From positions 6,816 to 70,815 of the forward strand of contig CAZSKN010000012.1 of the NCBI GenBank assembly GCA_964607445.1: 64,000 bases of DNA, in the 5' to 3' direction. The notes below the pieces were generated by a model. The model had not been told where the DNA came from. It did no database searches and worked only from the letters and a program-made list of their open reading frames with translations. The stretch's first letter is position 1; each line of letters begins with the position of its first letter. A program made the position numbers and the translations under genes. Of this stretch, positions 1 to 11,928 are shown piece by piece. This DNA comes from CALCKU01 sp964607445. GTDB lineage: Bacteria > Pseudomonadota > Alphaproteobacteria > Caulobacterales > Maricaulaceae.

Positions 1-3000
1 CGGACATAAAACGCGACACGACCTTCTTCAAAAACCTCGTTAGAATTAATTCTCTGTCCAACAGTCCCTTCGATTTGCGCCACGTAGAATACATCACGCG
101 CCTTTACATCAACGGTACGGATAATACGTTTCGTCGTATCATTAACGCCGTCCACCGTAATATCAATCGCGCGCTCGCCTGCAGGCAGTAATTGCTCGGA
201 GACAAAACGACCGTTCTCATCAATGCCGATCTCTTGACCCAGAACCGTTACCCTTTGGCCCGGTACATTTCGACCATAAACCCTAACGGTACCACCACGG
301 ACTAATATATTGGACAATTGTAACGTGCTTTGCCCAAAGGCAGTATCAGATTCGCGCGCCCATTCTTCGCCCGTAAGGTCGTAATCCGCTTCATCTATAA
401 TCAGGCGCTTAGGCGCGGTTTCGTCAAAGCCCCCGTCCTTGCCATAAACACGCAAGACATAATGTAAATGCGGCGGCAGACTTTCGTCCAGAGCGAGGCT
501 GGCATACCGGCCTGTAAAGGGTACGATTAATAAAGGTTCGCCGCGCGATGAACGTTGCGCATCAAACAAGCGCAGTTCCGCCGTTTTAATAAAGGCGTCA
601 TAATTCCAATAAGCTTCTGACCTTATCGTCCGGTCTCCGGCTTCGCTAACAAGATTAGTTTGGACATTCAAGCGTTTGACAGGGTCAAGCGCATCCGTCG
701 TGACTTCAATTTCCATTGTATCAACATAGGCTTCTGTACTGTTCCCCCAACCCAGCCAGCGCAAGAGGCGGCCCGGACGCGCAGAGTCCGTATCCGTACC
801 TGTGGCATCGCGTCGACCCAATATAGCAAATTGATTGTTTCTTGGATCCGACTCGAGACCAAAATCAGGCAAGTCATCTTCGAGTCCATCGTCATCGCCA
901 TCCGACCTATCTCCTCTTAGGCCCGCGCCGGCATCGCTATGTATCCTGCGATCGCGTTCAAATAGTGAGCTTTCAAACCCGCCGGCTTCATTCTCATTAT
1001 CGTTATCATTGGCGCGAGGCGTCGGCAGAGGCACAATATTCCCAAATGCATTTTGCCTAAAGGCCACACGGTCTTGTCCATTCTGGCCACGCTTATCTGT
1101 GACTTGCTCATTGAATTGCTCTGTGACTTGCTCTGATGAGTCATTATCTATGTCCGTATAGACATTATCCACCTCTCCCCAACTGGCTTCCATAGCAATA
1201 TCGTCGAGTCGGCGAGGGGCCAGATCACGCACAACATTTAGCGCAACTTTCAGGGCCGCTTGGGCACTGTCGACATTTTGGTCGGGGCGCGCATGATAAA
1301 TCAATAAAGCACGTTCTGCGTCAAAGTTTTGATCCAGCACTGTCTTTATCCGGCGTACAGATGTAACGGACATAGCCTCAGAAGCTGCATTAAAATCATC
1401 AGGGCTAAGTTCAAGTCTTAGCATAGGTCTGAAACCCGCCCCAAAATTCATTTTGACAAATTTACCGCGGGTCGCACGAATGACCCGCGGATTTTCCGTC
1501 GTCGGAGCGTAACCCAGCGGTAATGTTCTGATATCGGCTTTCAACAAGAAGTTAGACCCATTTTCACTATCCGCAATCGCCGCGCAGGGTATATGATAAC
1601 GACCATATTGATCCGTCGTAATGATGTCGCCATTCACCGTCACCAAACGGACGCTCGGTAATCCGGGTTCACCATCATCTGGATATCCATTGTGATTAAC
1701 ATCATCATAGACCCGCCCAATTATCGGCGTACAATCAAAGCTTGGTTCTGGAATATAATCCACAATTGCCGTGGCGATATCTGAACGCGTTCCTGTACGC
1801 GTACTCTCGACAAAGGCCTGATTTTCATGGGCGCCAAAAATAACATTCGGGCCTGCCAATAGGCGTAAGCTGACGGAAAGCGTCTCATTTGGCAGCAATG
1901 CATTTACGGGGGCCTCGGACGAAAGATTGACGGGCCAGCTCAAGACACCACGCTGGGTTACAACAGGCTCTATGGCAAGAGAACTTTCTGCATCAGAGAG
2001 TATCGAGGAATTCGGCACATAGACAAAGCCTTCTGGCAAACGATCGACAATATTCAAATCCGTCATAGTCGATGCACTCTCATTTGTGACCGAGATCGTA
2101 TAAAGAACGGGGTCGCCAATTTGCACCGTACGCGGTTGTGCGGTTTTGATGACCCTTAGCAAATTGGCATTAGATAATGGTAACAAATCTACAGACGCAC
2201 TGGCTTGGTCTGTTAGTGTGGCTCCGTCGAGCGGAGCGCTAGCCGACAGGTTGGCCGTATTTATATGCTCGCCATCTCTTTGTGCATCAATGATAACATT
2301 AACCTCAATCGTAAGGCTGTCTCCGGGGTTCAAATCCCCGTCACCTATCAAAGTTTGCGTATCTGATACGCCATCAAAATTTGCATTCTCGCGGCCTTGG
2401 AAACCTGCCGGGCTCTGGATAAGGTTACACTCTTGTACTGTCACATTATCGGCGCCAAAGACAGCCGCCAGATTATCATCTACACGCACGTTCTCTATTA
2501 GTGTCTGACCGATATTATTGGCCGTAAGCTGATAGATAACTTGCTGGCGACCGTCGTCAATCAGTCGCGGGGCTTGCGAAACTGTTTTCGTCAAGGACAG
2601 CTCGGGCGTTCCACAATGCTTAAGCGGAATATTATTTAGGAAAACAGACGGATCACCCGCTTCAATATCGAATTCAAAATAGAAGGGTGTATTCGCCGCC
2701 GCAGAAGCATCGGCAAGCTCGCCCGTGTCACCCACTTCGGATGACCCCAGAATAGCCGGATTACCCGATACAGAGCTTACATCCAGAGGTTCTGCTTCAG
2801 GACGGCGGCTCGTGCTAGGTACGCCGGAATTTGGGTATCGGGGTGTTAAACTATACCGCCCGGGTTCCGTAACAAAGAACTGGAAGAACCCATTTGACCC
2901 GTCTTGTAAAATAACGATATTATTGGCCGTACCAATTGTAGAATTTGATCCAACAGGCCCTGTCACTGAAATCCCGCCTCCTGGTAAAATAGCGCCGTTT

Positions 3001-6000
3001 TCTTCACAGTAAAAATATCCCGTCGGGTCATAATCCTCAGAGTCCGGAATACCGTCTCCGTCCCGGTCTTCGGTTGAGCTTTCAAATATATCTGGCGCGC
3101 CGTCACCATCTGTATCGACAAGGTTGAGCGGGGTCGGATTGACATCTGTCCGATTAATCGGCGTTACACTTTCGTCATCAGACGGTATGGGTGTCAGGAA
3201 TTGAGCGGCATTACCAAAGGCCGTATTTCCTGTCTGTGGACTCCCTTGCGTTATATCTACTTGGGCGCTCAGGGTCACAGTACCCGTGTCCCCGACATTC
3301 AGTGAAAGACCGCTGGATAAAAGTTCCGTATTACTCTGGCCGTCAAAATCCGGATTGGCATCACCAGAGAACCCATCTAGCACGACATTCGGCGTACCTT
3401 GTAACGTGGCAGGCGCCACCATTTGCGCCAAAGAATCCTCAAGACTTAGGTCCGTCAAAGTCGTATTACCTATGTTTTCAAGTGTGATGGTATAGGTCAC
3501 ATCAAATATCGGCCCAAAACGCTGTGTCCGGCTCGTCAGTGTCTTAAACACGGACATTTCCGGGTTCTGCTCAGCCTTGACGGTCACTGTCGCTTCATTT
3601 GAAACGACGCTGCCTGTTCGCGCACTAGCGATATTTGTTACGCCCCCGCTATCAATATCAGCCTGTGTGGCGATATAATCTGCGGAACAAATCACTGACG
3701 CGCCAAGAGCAAGCCCCTCCTGTGACAAATCCGGACATTTCACTTCGTCAATTTTATCGTCAGAAACAGAAATAGGGTCAAATACAATAACATTCCCTAT
3801 ATTCGTAACCTCATATTCATAAGAAATAACGTCACCCGGCGTAGAGAACACCGTCGTGACAGCTCTTTTTTCCAAATCAATAATTGGCAGCTCGACCAAC
3901 TCGACGGTTACAATACTATTTGGCGACACAATATTTCCATCCGTCGCATGGGCTGTATTGGTAACAAAACCGGCTGCCACATCTACTTCTGTCACACTAT
4001 AAACGGCAAAACAATTTATCGTCGCGCCGGGCGCCAAACCGGTTTCTTGAACAGGACATGTGACAGAGGCAATCTTATCGTCAAAAATAGAAATTTGAGG
4101 CTGTGTCGTTGTCGCACCGGAATTCGTAACGCTATAGTCATAGACTAATATATCGCCGACTTGTGCAAAACTCGTTGTAAATGCAGATTTTACCAATGTT
4201 AAGCCCGAGGTATTCAGACCTTGAATTGTGACCGTATCAGGTGCAGAGGCGACGCCATTAATCACAGCCATAGCCACATTGGTCACAAAGCCTAAATCAA
4301 TATCAGCTTGGGTCACATTATAATCCGCCAGACAGGTCAAATTATTACCCGGTAATATTCCCCCCTCTGGAAGTTCCGGACATGTAACGGTCTCAATTTT
4401 ATCATCTACGATTGTCACAGCTTGTGTGAGCGTCGTATTGCCTGTGTTGGTAACAATATAGGCATATGAAAGCACATCACCGACCGCAGTAAAGTCCACT
4501 GACAACGCCATCTTATTCAAAATAAATGCAGCCGTCTGCGCGCCGTTTACGGTGACTGTCGCCTCGGGTGATACGGTCGTCCCATNNNNNNNNNNNNNNN
4601 NNNNNNNNNNNNNNNNNNNNNNNNNNNNNNNNNNNNNNNNNNNNNNNNNNNNNNNNNNNNNNNNNNNNNNNNNNNNNNNNNNNNNTCTCCAACGGCAGAG
4701 AACTCTGTCGTCGTAGCAGTCTTGACCAGCGTAAGCGCGGCCGTCTGCGCGCCGTTTACGGTGACTGTCGCCTCGGGTGATACGGTCGTCCCATCTGTCG
4801 CTGTCGCGATATTGGTCACAGACCCCAGATCAATATCGGCTTGGGTTACAACATCTGTACCCGTACAGCTCAGGCTGGCCTCGGGCACAAGGCCCCCGGC
4901 AGGCAGGCTCGGGCAGGAGACCGTGGCAATCCGGTCGTCCGAGACAACAATAGGTGTCGTTACAGTAACATTCCCCGAATTGGTCACAAGATAGCTATAC
5001 TCCAGCGTATCTCCAACGGCAGAGAACTCTGTCGTCGTAGCAGTCTTGACCAGCGTAAGCGCGGAACGCTGCACGGCCGGCAAAGTTAAAAATACAGGTT
5101 CAGAACTGGCCCAGGGATGGGTCACAAAGGCACTATTTGTTAAGCTGCCATTATCAAGATCAGCTTGGGTTACGATATATGTTGCCGAACAGCTTTCGAT
5201 TTGCTCTGGCGCAAAATTACCTGAGAAACATACAATTGTACCGATTTTATCATCCGTGACAGAAACGTCGCCCGTCAAAGTAATATTCCCTTGATTTGTA
5301 ATTTCGTAATTATAAGTCAAAACCTGCCCAAGCGTTGCAAAATCCGGACTCGGTGACGTTTTGACAATCGCGACCGCCGGAGTTGCATCTACCGGAATCG
5401 TAGCTGATGTAGGCAGCGTCGTGAGCGCGCCGGAACTTGCCGTTGCGATATTTGTTACACTCCCAATGTCAAGATCGGCCTGTGTCGCAGCATAGGAGGC
5501 TGAACACGTCAGGCTGGCGCCTGGGGCCAAGCCACCACTGGGTAAAGCGGGGCAGTTCACGGTCGGTATCAAATTATCCGTAACAGAAACAGGTGCGGTC
5601 AAAGTAACATTCCCCGAATTGGTCACGAGATATTCATAAGTTGAGATATCCCCCGGTTTAGTGAAATTGACAACATTAGCTGTTTTAACCATTTCAAGGG
5701 CTGGCATCTGGCGTGCAGAAACACGGGCCTCTACCAATGCAGAGGTCACATTGCCATCACTAGCACTGGCCGTATTCACAACTTCGCCAATATCAATATC
5801 GGATTGGCTCGCGAAATCCGATGCCGTACATGTTATAGATCCCCCCGGAAGTAATCCCGTTGCCGGAAGGGCGGGACAGCTAATAGATGCAATCCGTGAA
5901 TCCGTGATCGTAACAGGATCGATAAGTGTCACATTACCTGAATTCGTGACGATGAATGTGTAATCAAGGACATCTCCAGGGGTTTCATAATCTGATTGCG

Positions 6001-9000
6001 CGACGCTTTTTGTAAGCGAAAGCGCTGCGGATTGCGTGGCCGTTACCGTAACACTATCGGATGGCGAGCGTGTTGACCCGATGGCTGCGCTGGCAATATT
6101 TGTTATGACCCCGGCGTCTATATCATCCTGTGTCACGATATAGCTCGCTGTACAGCTAACCTCCGTATCCGGTGCAAATCCACTAGCAGGAAGAGCGGGG
6201 CATGTCACCGTATCAATTTTATCGTCTGATACTTCAAGTCCGCCATTTAGCGTTACATTACCTGAATTTCGCACAAGATATGTATAAAGCACACTCTCTC
6301 CGGGCGCCGTAAAACGGGATTGCGATGCAGATTTTTCGATAGAAAGCTCTGCAGATTGTATAGCATTTATGGTCACAGACACGGGCGTAGATGCGCTGGA
6401 ACCTGAAGCAGCAGACGCAATATTTGTAATCGAGCCATTGTCAATATCGGCTTGGGTGATTGTATCGCTGGCCATACAGGTGAGTGTGTCGGCGGGTGCC
6501 AGACCTGCACTCGGCAAGGCCGGGCATGCCACTGAATCTATTTTATCATCAGAAATGACAATCGGATCGGTCAATGAGACATTACCCGTATTTGTGACAA
6601 TATAGCTATACTCAATGACATCGCCAATCTGGCTATAGTCAGTACTCAAAGCGTTCTTAGCCAGAGATAAACCGGGTAAAGCCTCCGCGATTAAGGTCTC
6701 AGACACAGGAGAGGTCGTCGTCGTGCCATCTGTAGCTGTGGCAATATTTGTAACACGGCCCGCATCCAGATCCAACTGGGTCACACTATCCGTTCCGCTA
6801 CATGTCAAACTCGTTTCCGGCGCCAAGCCACCCGTAGGCAAGGCCGGACAAGAAACAGCGCTAATCCGGTCGTCTGAAATCCGGATAGGGTCAGTGATAC
6901 TAACATTACCTGTATTCGTGACCACATAGCTATATGTAAGCGTTTGACCGAGGGTTGAAAAATTATCCGGGCTACCGGCTTTCACAAGCGTCAAAGCTGA
7001 GTTTTGTGTCGCCGAAACACTTTCAGAGACTTGAGGGGATGTCACATTGCCGTCGGACGCAGTCGCCAAATTCGTCACAAATCCATTATCTATATCTACC
7101 TGCGTTACCGCATAGCTTGCCGTACAGGTCAGGCTTTGCGATGGCGCCAGTTCACCCCCGGGCAGCGCCGGGCAATTCACAGATAGAATTTTGTCATCTG
7201 AAATGGAAATAGCATCCGTAATAGTCGTATTACCTGAATTGGTAACGACATAACTATAATCAATAATGTCCCCCACCTGTCCAAAAGCGGTCACATTAGC
7301 GGTTTTTTCCAATGACAAGCCAAATGCCTGATCCCCAGTAATGGTCAAGCTATCTGTGGCCGGTGTTAAAATACCCCCGCGCGGCGTTGCAAAAGCAGAG
7401 GCGGAATTGGTCACAAAACCGGCATCAATATCGATCTGATTTACAGTGTATTCTGCCGTACAGACAAGCGATTGCGTTGGCGCCAATACTGATGGTGGAC
7501 ATGTCACAACGGCTATTTTATCATCCGTGACACTCACCGCACTGACTTCGACATTACCTGTATTCGTCACCAAATAACTATAAGTCAGCCTGTCGCCAAC
7601 TTCCGAAAACACTGTGTCGCCTGAGGTTTTTGCTAGTGTAAGTGACGGTGTTTGAACCGCATTACTTGTCGCTGTTGAAAGCACAGGAGGCAATAAAGAT
7701 CCATCCGGCACATTGGCTTGTGCCGAGGCACGGTTAATAACTTCACCCGCGTCAAGATCAGCTTGGGTAACGGTATAGCTGCCCGCGCATAGCGTTGTTG
7801 CACCGGGCGTTAATACTGTCACAGGACACGAAACCGCAGCAATAATATCATCCGCAATCACAAGGTTTGATAATGTCGTCATACCTGTATTTTCAACATC
7901 AAATTCATAGGCCAGAACATCACCGACCGCATTAAAACTTGGCGCCAAAACACGTTTGTTGAAACGGAGTGACGAAACGGCATTACTATTCACCGTAACA
8001 GAAGACGCTTGGGAAATAGGGGCAGCTCCGGCAGGCGGCGTCCCCGAAACAGATGCATTATTGGTAACAAACCCTGTATCAACATCGGATTGGTTCACTG
8101 CGTAACTTGCTGTACAGATAATGTTCTCACCCGGTACTAATGTAGATTGCGGACACTCTACGGACGCAACCAAATCATCAGAAATATCTATCGCCGTTAG
8201 TGTGACGTTCCCAGCGTTTTCAACATCGAATTCATACGCGATAACATCGCCTGCATTCGCAAAATCAGCGGTTATAGCGCGCTTTGAAAATACGATAGCC
8301 GGCGATTGTATAGCGTTGACTGTAACGGCAACTGTCGGTGAAACAAGTGTGCCGTTTTGAGCAAAAGCCTGATTTGTAATACGCCCTAAATCCAGATCAG
8401 ATTGCGTCACCGTATAATTTGCGCGACAGCTTTGCGATGTTCCGGGTGTTAAATTCCCGGTGATACAAGACACAGTCCCGATTTTATCATCCTCGACATT
8501 TATACCGCCCGTCAATGTCATATTGCCGTCATTGGTGACAATGAATTCATATTCAACGCTTTCCCCAACAGTGGTAAAGTTACTAAACAAAGCTGATTTT
8601 ACTAGCGATACCGAGGGTCTCTGACTCACGGGAATAGTTGCAGAGGCGCTTGGTGATGTAAGAGGTCCGCTTGTAGCTGAAGCCGTATTTGTCACAAAGC
8701 CCGCATCCAAATCCAGCTGGGTAACCGTATAATCAGCCGTACAACTCAGGCTGGCCCCCGGTATCAAGCCTCCACTCGGGAGCGCTGGACATGTTACAGA
8801 AGCTATCCGGTCATCACTCACTATGATCGGATCTGTTAATGTCGTATTCCCTGAATTGGTGACGACATAGCTATAGCTAGAAATATCTCCCGGCAGTTCA
8901 AAATTGATAACCGTCGCTGTTTTCACAAACGCCATAGCCGGATTTTGAACGCCGGTAACCGTAACGCTGTCCGTAGCAGGAATAAGCGTGCCTGCACTCG

Positions 9001-11077
9001 GCGTACCTTGCGCAGAGGCATTATTTATTACAGACCCAAGATCCAGATCAGATTGCGTCACCGTGTAACTCGCCGTACACAAAGTGGTCGCTCCGGGAGC
9101 TAACTCGGTTACGGGACAAGAAACTGACGTAATTTTATCATCGGTCACGACAAGGTCACTTATCGAAACATCGCCCATATTAGCAACAAGGTAGCTATAA
9201 TCCAATAGATCACCAATATTTTCAAATATAGGGGTTAAAGCCTGTTTATCCAATGTGATCGCCGGGCTGGGCGCCGCGAGGCTGACACTCTCGCTGGCAC
9301 TGACANNNNNNNNNNNNNNNNNNNNNNNNNNNNNNNNNNNNNNNNNNNNNNNNNNNNNNNNNNNNNNNNNNNNNNNNNNNNNNNNNNNNNNNNNNNNNNN
9401 NNNNNAGCTCTGGCTGGCGCCGGGGGCGAGCGTGGCCGTGGCCGGTGTGATCGCCGAGAGGCTGCCCGCCCCGTTATGGATATCAGAAACAGAGACATTT
9501 GAAAGCGAGACATCGCCCGTATTAAGCGCGACATAGCTATAGCTTACCGTATCGCCCAGTAAGAGATCTGTGGTCACATCCGCCGTCTTGGACAATGTGA
9601 TCGCCGGGCTGGGCGCCGCGAGGCTGACACTCTCGCTGGCACTGACAGGGGCCAGGCTGCCCTGGCTGGGCGTGGCCGTGACTGTGGCCGTATTGGTTAT
9701 ATCGGCCCCCGCATCAATATCGGCCTGGGTGATGATATATGTTGCACTAAAGCTCTGGCTGGCGCCGGGGGCGAGCGTGGCCGTGGCCGGTGTGATCGCC
9801 GAGAGCGCCCCCGAACCAGATTGCACATCTGTAATATTGACATTGTCTAATGTAATATTACCCGTATTCGTCGTGATATATGTATATGTAACGGTATCAC
9901 CGACAGCAAGATCAGTGGTTGGTGACGCCGTTTTCGTCAAGGTCATAGAATTATTAGCCGTCGGGCCGGGAATAGTTAGCGTTCCAGAAACGGCCCCTAA
10001 TGTACCTTCAGTTGGAACCCCTGATACGTCCGCTGTATTTACGAAAACAATATCATCATCAATATTCGTTTGCGAAACAGTGTGTGACGCCGTACAGGTC
10101 ATACTCGCGCCGCTTGCCAATGTCGTTGTAGGACAAGATATACTTCCCGTGATAAATGTATCAGTCACAACAATATTGGTAATAACGACAGACCCTATAT
10201 TATTGACCTCAAAACTATAATTAATAATATCGCCCGGCGCGGAGTAAGATGTTCGGTCTGCCGTTTTTATAATTTCAATTCCTGGAGCAACTTCTGGTGT
10301 ACCCGTGGCGTCATTACCATCCGTAAAAAACCAGAAATTATCGCCACGCGTCGTGTTACTCCCTGTATCATCATCCTGAATAAAGGGGGTTGTCCCGCCA
10401 AGGGTTAGAATATTTGAGAGTAGGGACGAAGATAAATTAAACCATGACGTACTCGTTTCTCCCCCACCTTGGTTTCGAAAACAATTTTCTGTGCCAATTG
10501 TTGTTGTACCCGCAAAATTTGTTCGCTCAACAGAATTGGCCGGTAAATTAGAAAGGCTGGAAACTGGAATCCCGTTGACTAGGAAAGTTACGTCATCAAA
10601 ATCAAAATTTCCCGGACAGGCATCAGCATCACGTACTGTCAAACGCGCATAGCCCTCAACTATAGATCCGCCAAAATAGGAGTTACAAGACAAGGTTCCA
10701 CAATTTAAAGCTTGCGTCGGGCCTAATTGAAAAACGGGTATTCCCTGAAAAGCCGTAGGCGTACCTGTACCTGCAAACCCTCTAAACTGCGTCGATGGAT
10801 TTACAAATTGATAATATATATTGCCATTCGCCCCGACAAAGACGAACATAGTCCCACCAACAGGCGGATATGTAGCCGGGATAGGGCCAAGCCCGCCTGG
10901 AACGGTTTCTGTAAAAGGTGTCGCCATAGCTGTCATAGGCATAAAGACAGGCGCACACAGGCTTAGGAGCATCGCTGCGAAGCCCCATATCATATGTAAA
11001 ATAGCCTGTAACCCGCCTCGAAGAGACAAATCACCGGTTTTGTACTTACGAATAGTAATTAAACTTAACACGTTCAT
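1..11077 (-). CDS. Giant secreted DUF11-repeat surface protein (partial, runs off left edge; interrupted by two assembly gaps)
   Basis: One reading frame covers 3-4584 without a stop and continues the repeat pattern of 4686-11075, so I treat it as one gene of more than 3,600 codons. I chose the ATG at 11077 because AAGG lies 6 bases before it; a GTG at 11104 is possible. The N-terminus has a long signal-like segment ending MTAMA. A unique domain of about 220 residues follows, then about 24 units of roughly 105-115 residues with the pattern LxKTA...GDxxxYSYxVTNxGNxT...CxAxYxVTQxDIDxGxVTNxA, typical of DUF11/DUF7507 repeats. An Asp-rich calcium-binding block is encoded near 3030-3120, and a Cna-B/SdrD-like segment (RVYDDVNHNGYPDDGE) near 1660-1750. 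The part beyond it is unrecognised. It is probably an exported adhesin or surface fibre. The function is inferred from architecture only. Confidence 0.85.
4531..5064 (-). repeat. Exact tandem DUF11 unit, period 324 bp (108 codons)
   Basis: The stretch 4740-5064 is one copy. The start of a second copy is seen at 4531-4585 and its end at 4686-4740, with the middle lost in the N gap. Filling the gap with 215 bp gives two abutting copies with a period of 324 bp, which is exactly one 108-residue repeat. The copy number could be higher, because exact tandem copies cannot be counted from this assembly. Confidence 0.75.
4586..4685. other. Assembly gap (100 N) inside the giant repeat gene
   Basis: Exactly 100 N, the usual placeholder for a gap of unknown size. 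The 55 bases to its left (4531-4585) equal 4740-4794, and the 55 bases to its right (4686-4740) equal 5010-5064. If the missing piece is a copy of 4795-5009 it is 215 bp, which also restores one reading frame across the gap. The frame seen left of the gap is offset relative to the right side only because 100 N is the wrong length. Confidence 0.95.
9251..9805 (-). repeat. Exact 213-bp direct repeat within DUF11 units, inferred period 345 bp
   Basis: Positions 9593-9805 form a complete copy. The two ends of another copy are visible at 9251-9305 and 9406-9460 on either side of the second N gap. With a 103-bp fill the period is 345 bp, or 115 codons. The segment encodes the LAPGASQS...VSASESVSLAAPSPAITL part of neighbouring repeats. 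Most other units in the gene have diverged, so this copy arose recently. Confidence 0.75.
9306..9405. other. Assembly gap (100 N) inside the giant repeat gene
   Basis: Exactly 100 N. The left flank 9251-9305 equals 9593-9647 and the right flank 9406-9460 equals 9751-9805, each for 55 bases. If the missing piece copies 9648-9750 it is 103 bp, which keeps the frame. The gap is therefore best read as a collapsed repeat within the gene, not a break between genes. Confidence 0.95.
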
Positions 11078-11471
11078 TAGCGACCTTGCGCAATTGATGA
11101 ACACCTACCCTATGATTATTGGGTGAAATCTGATTTAAATTGGTGAAGGTTTTTAGTTAATGAATGGGCAAAGAATAAGGTTAACCATTCATGTGAGGTT
11201 CATGTAAAATGTTAAACTAAAAACTACTCTATCCTATTGATATTAAAGTATTTTTTATTTTTTATCGTATAAATTGTTAATATGCTTTAGTTAAACTAAC
11301 CCATGAGTTACGCAAAGGAAGCGAGCCCCAAATTCAACCTTATTAACCTTCAAAAATAAACTAGCCATAAGAACAGTAACCCCTTCAAAAAAAAAATAGA
11401 AAGGATTTGGTTACTTTTAGTAAGTATTTACATATCTTTAAAACGATAATAACGCCGCGAAAGGCCCGTGC
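11078..11471. other. Divergent intergenic region between the giant surface gene and the HxlR regulator
   Basis: This 394-bp AT-rich stretch separates two divergently transcribed genes and must hold both promoters. I see a TTAACCAT octamer at 11181-11188, long A/T runs around 11250-11290 and 11390-11400, and an inverted repeat at 11411-11423. No open frame or RNA gene is recognisable. Confidence 0.6.
11411..11423. promoter_or_regulatory. Candidate HxlR-type operator, TTACTtttAGTAA
   Basis: A perfect 5-bp inverted repeat, TTACT-TTT-AGTAA, continues as AGTAAGTA on the right. It lies about 50 bp upstream of the HxlR-family gene at 11472. Arms of this kind (ACTT/AAGT-like, short spacer) resemble operators of HxlR-family autoregulators. 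The assignment rests on position and symmetry only. Confidence 0.45.
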
Positions 11472-11891
11472 ATGACCCAAAAAGTACCGCCCAATATAGC
11501 GCCCTCAATCTTTTACAAGATGGAGCTTTGTCCGATACGCTCAATTGTGGCGCGCATTTCAGGTAAATGGCCGCTTTTAATCATTGCCCACCTCAGTTTC
11601 GGGAAACATAGGTTTTCAGAACTGTTAAATGGTATTCCCGATATTTCCCAACGCATGCTGACTCAAACCTTGAGAACACTGGAGCGGGATGGACTTGTAA
11701 AGCGCACAGTCATCGCTTCAATCCCTCCCCGCGTAGATTATGAACTTTCAGAAAGAGGATATGATTTTGTCCCCATTTTACAACCGATGATGCAATGGGG
11801 TCTGGAGAACCGAAAAGAGATCGAAATCTCACAAACCGCTTATGACGAGATACAATCGGGCTCTGAGAGTACTAAGCTGTCTATTGCCTAG
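11472..11891 (+). CDS. HxlR-family winged-helix transcriptional regulator
   Basis: A 139-residue protein with the HxlR signature: a short N-terminus with CPI (Cys21), then ISGKWPLLIIAHLSFGKHRFSELLNGIPDISQRMLTQTLRTLERDGLVKR, the winged helix-turn-helix. In the family the N-terminal Cys often senses electrophiles or oxidants, so redox control is possible here. GAAAGG precedes the ATG. It is convergent with the Crp-family gene (37-bp gap) and divergent from the giant surface gene. An inverted repeat about 50 bp upstream suggests self-regulation. The family call is firm; the targets are unknown. Confidence 0.88.
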   Translation: MTQKVPPNIAPSIFYKMELCPIRSIVARISGKWPLLIIAHLSFGKHRFSELLNGIPDISQRMLTQTLRTLERDGLVKRTVIASIPPRVDYELSERGYDFVPILQPMMQWGLENRKEIEISQTAYDEIQSGSESTKLSIA

Positions 11892-11928
11892 ACATAGATC
11901 ACCACAGAACATCCAGAGATCTAGGCCC

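Noticed and set aside
4547..4585. Apparent stop of the giant gene just left of the first N gap (frame ending RRQSP)
   Set aside because: It comes from reading 100 N as real length. The correct frame left of the gap encodes GTTVSPEATVTV and continues to the window edge.
4531..9805. Repeats that could suggest a CRISPR array
   Set aside because: The repeats are 213-325 bp, encode protein units and have no short unique spacers.
9570..10220. A 216-codon open frame on the plus strand opposite the giant repeat gene
   Set aside because: It is the mirror of the DUF11 repeats (Val/Ala-rich, no start signal) and exists because the coding strand is compositionally biased. Several similar antisense frames at 4722-8360 were dropped for the same reason.
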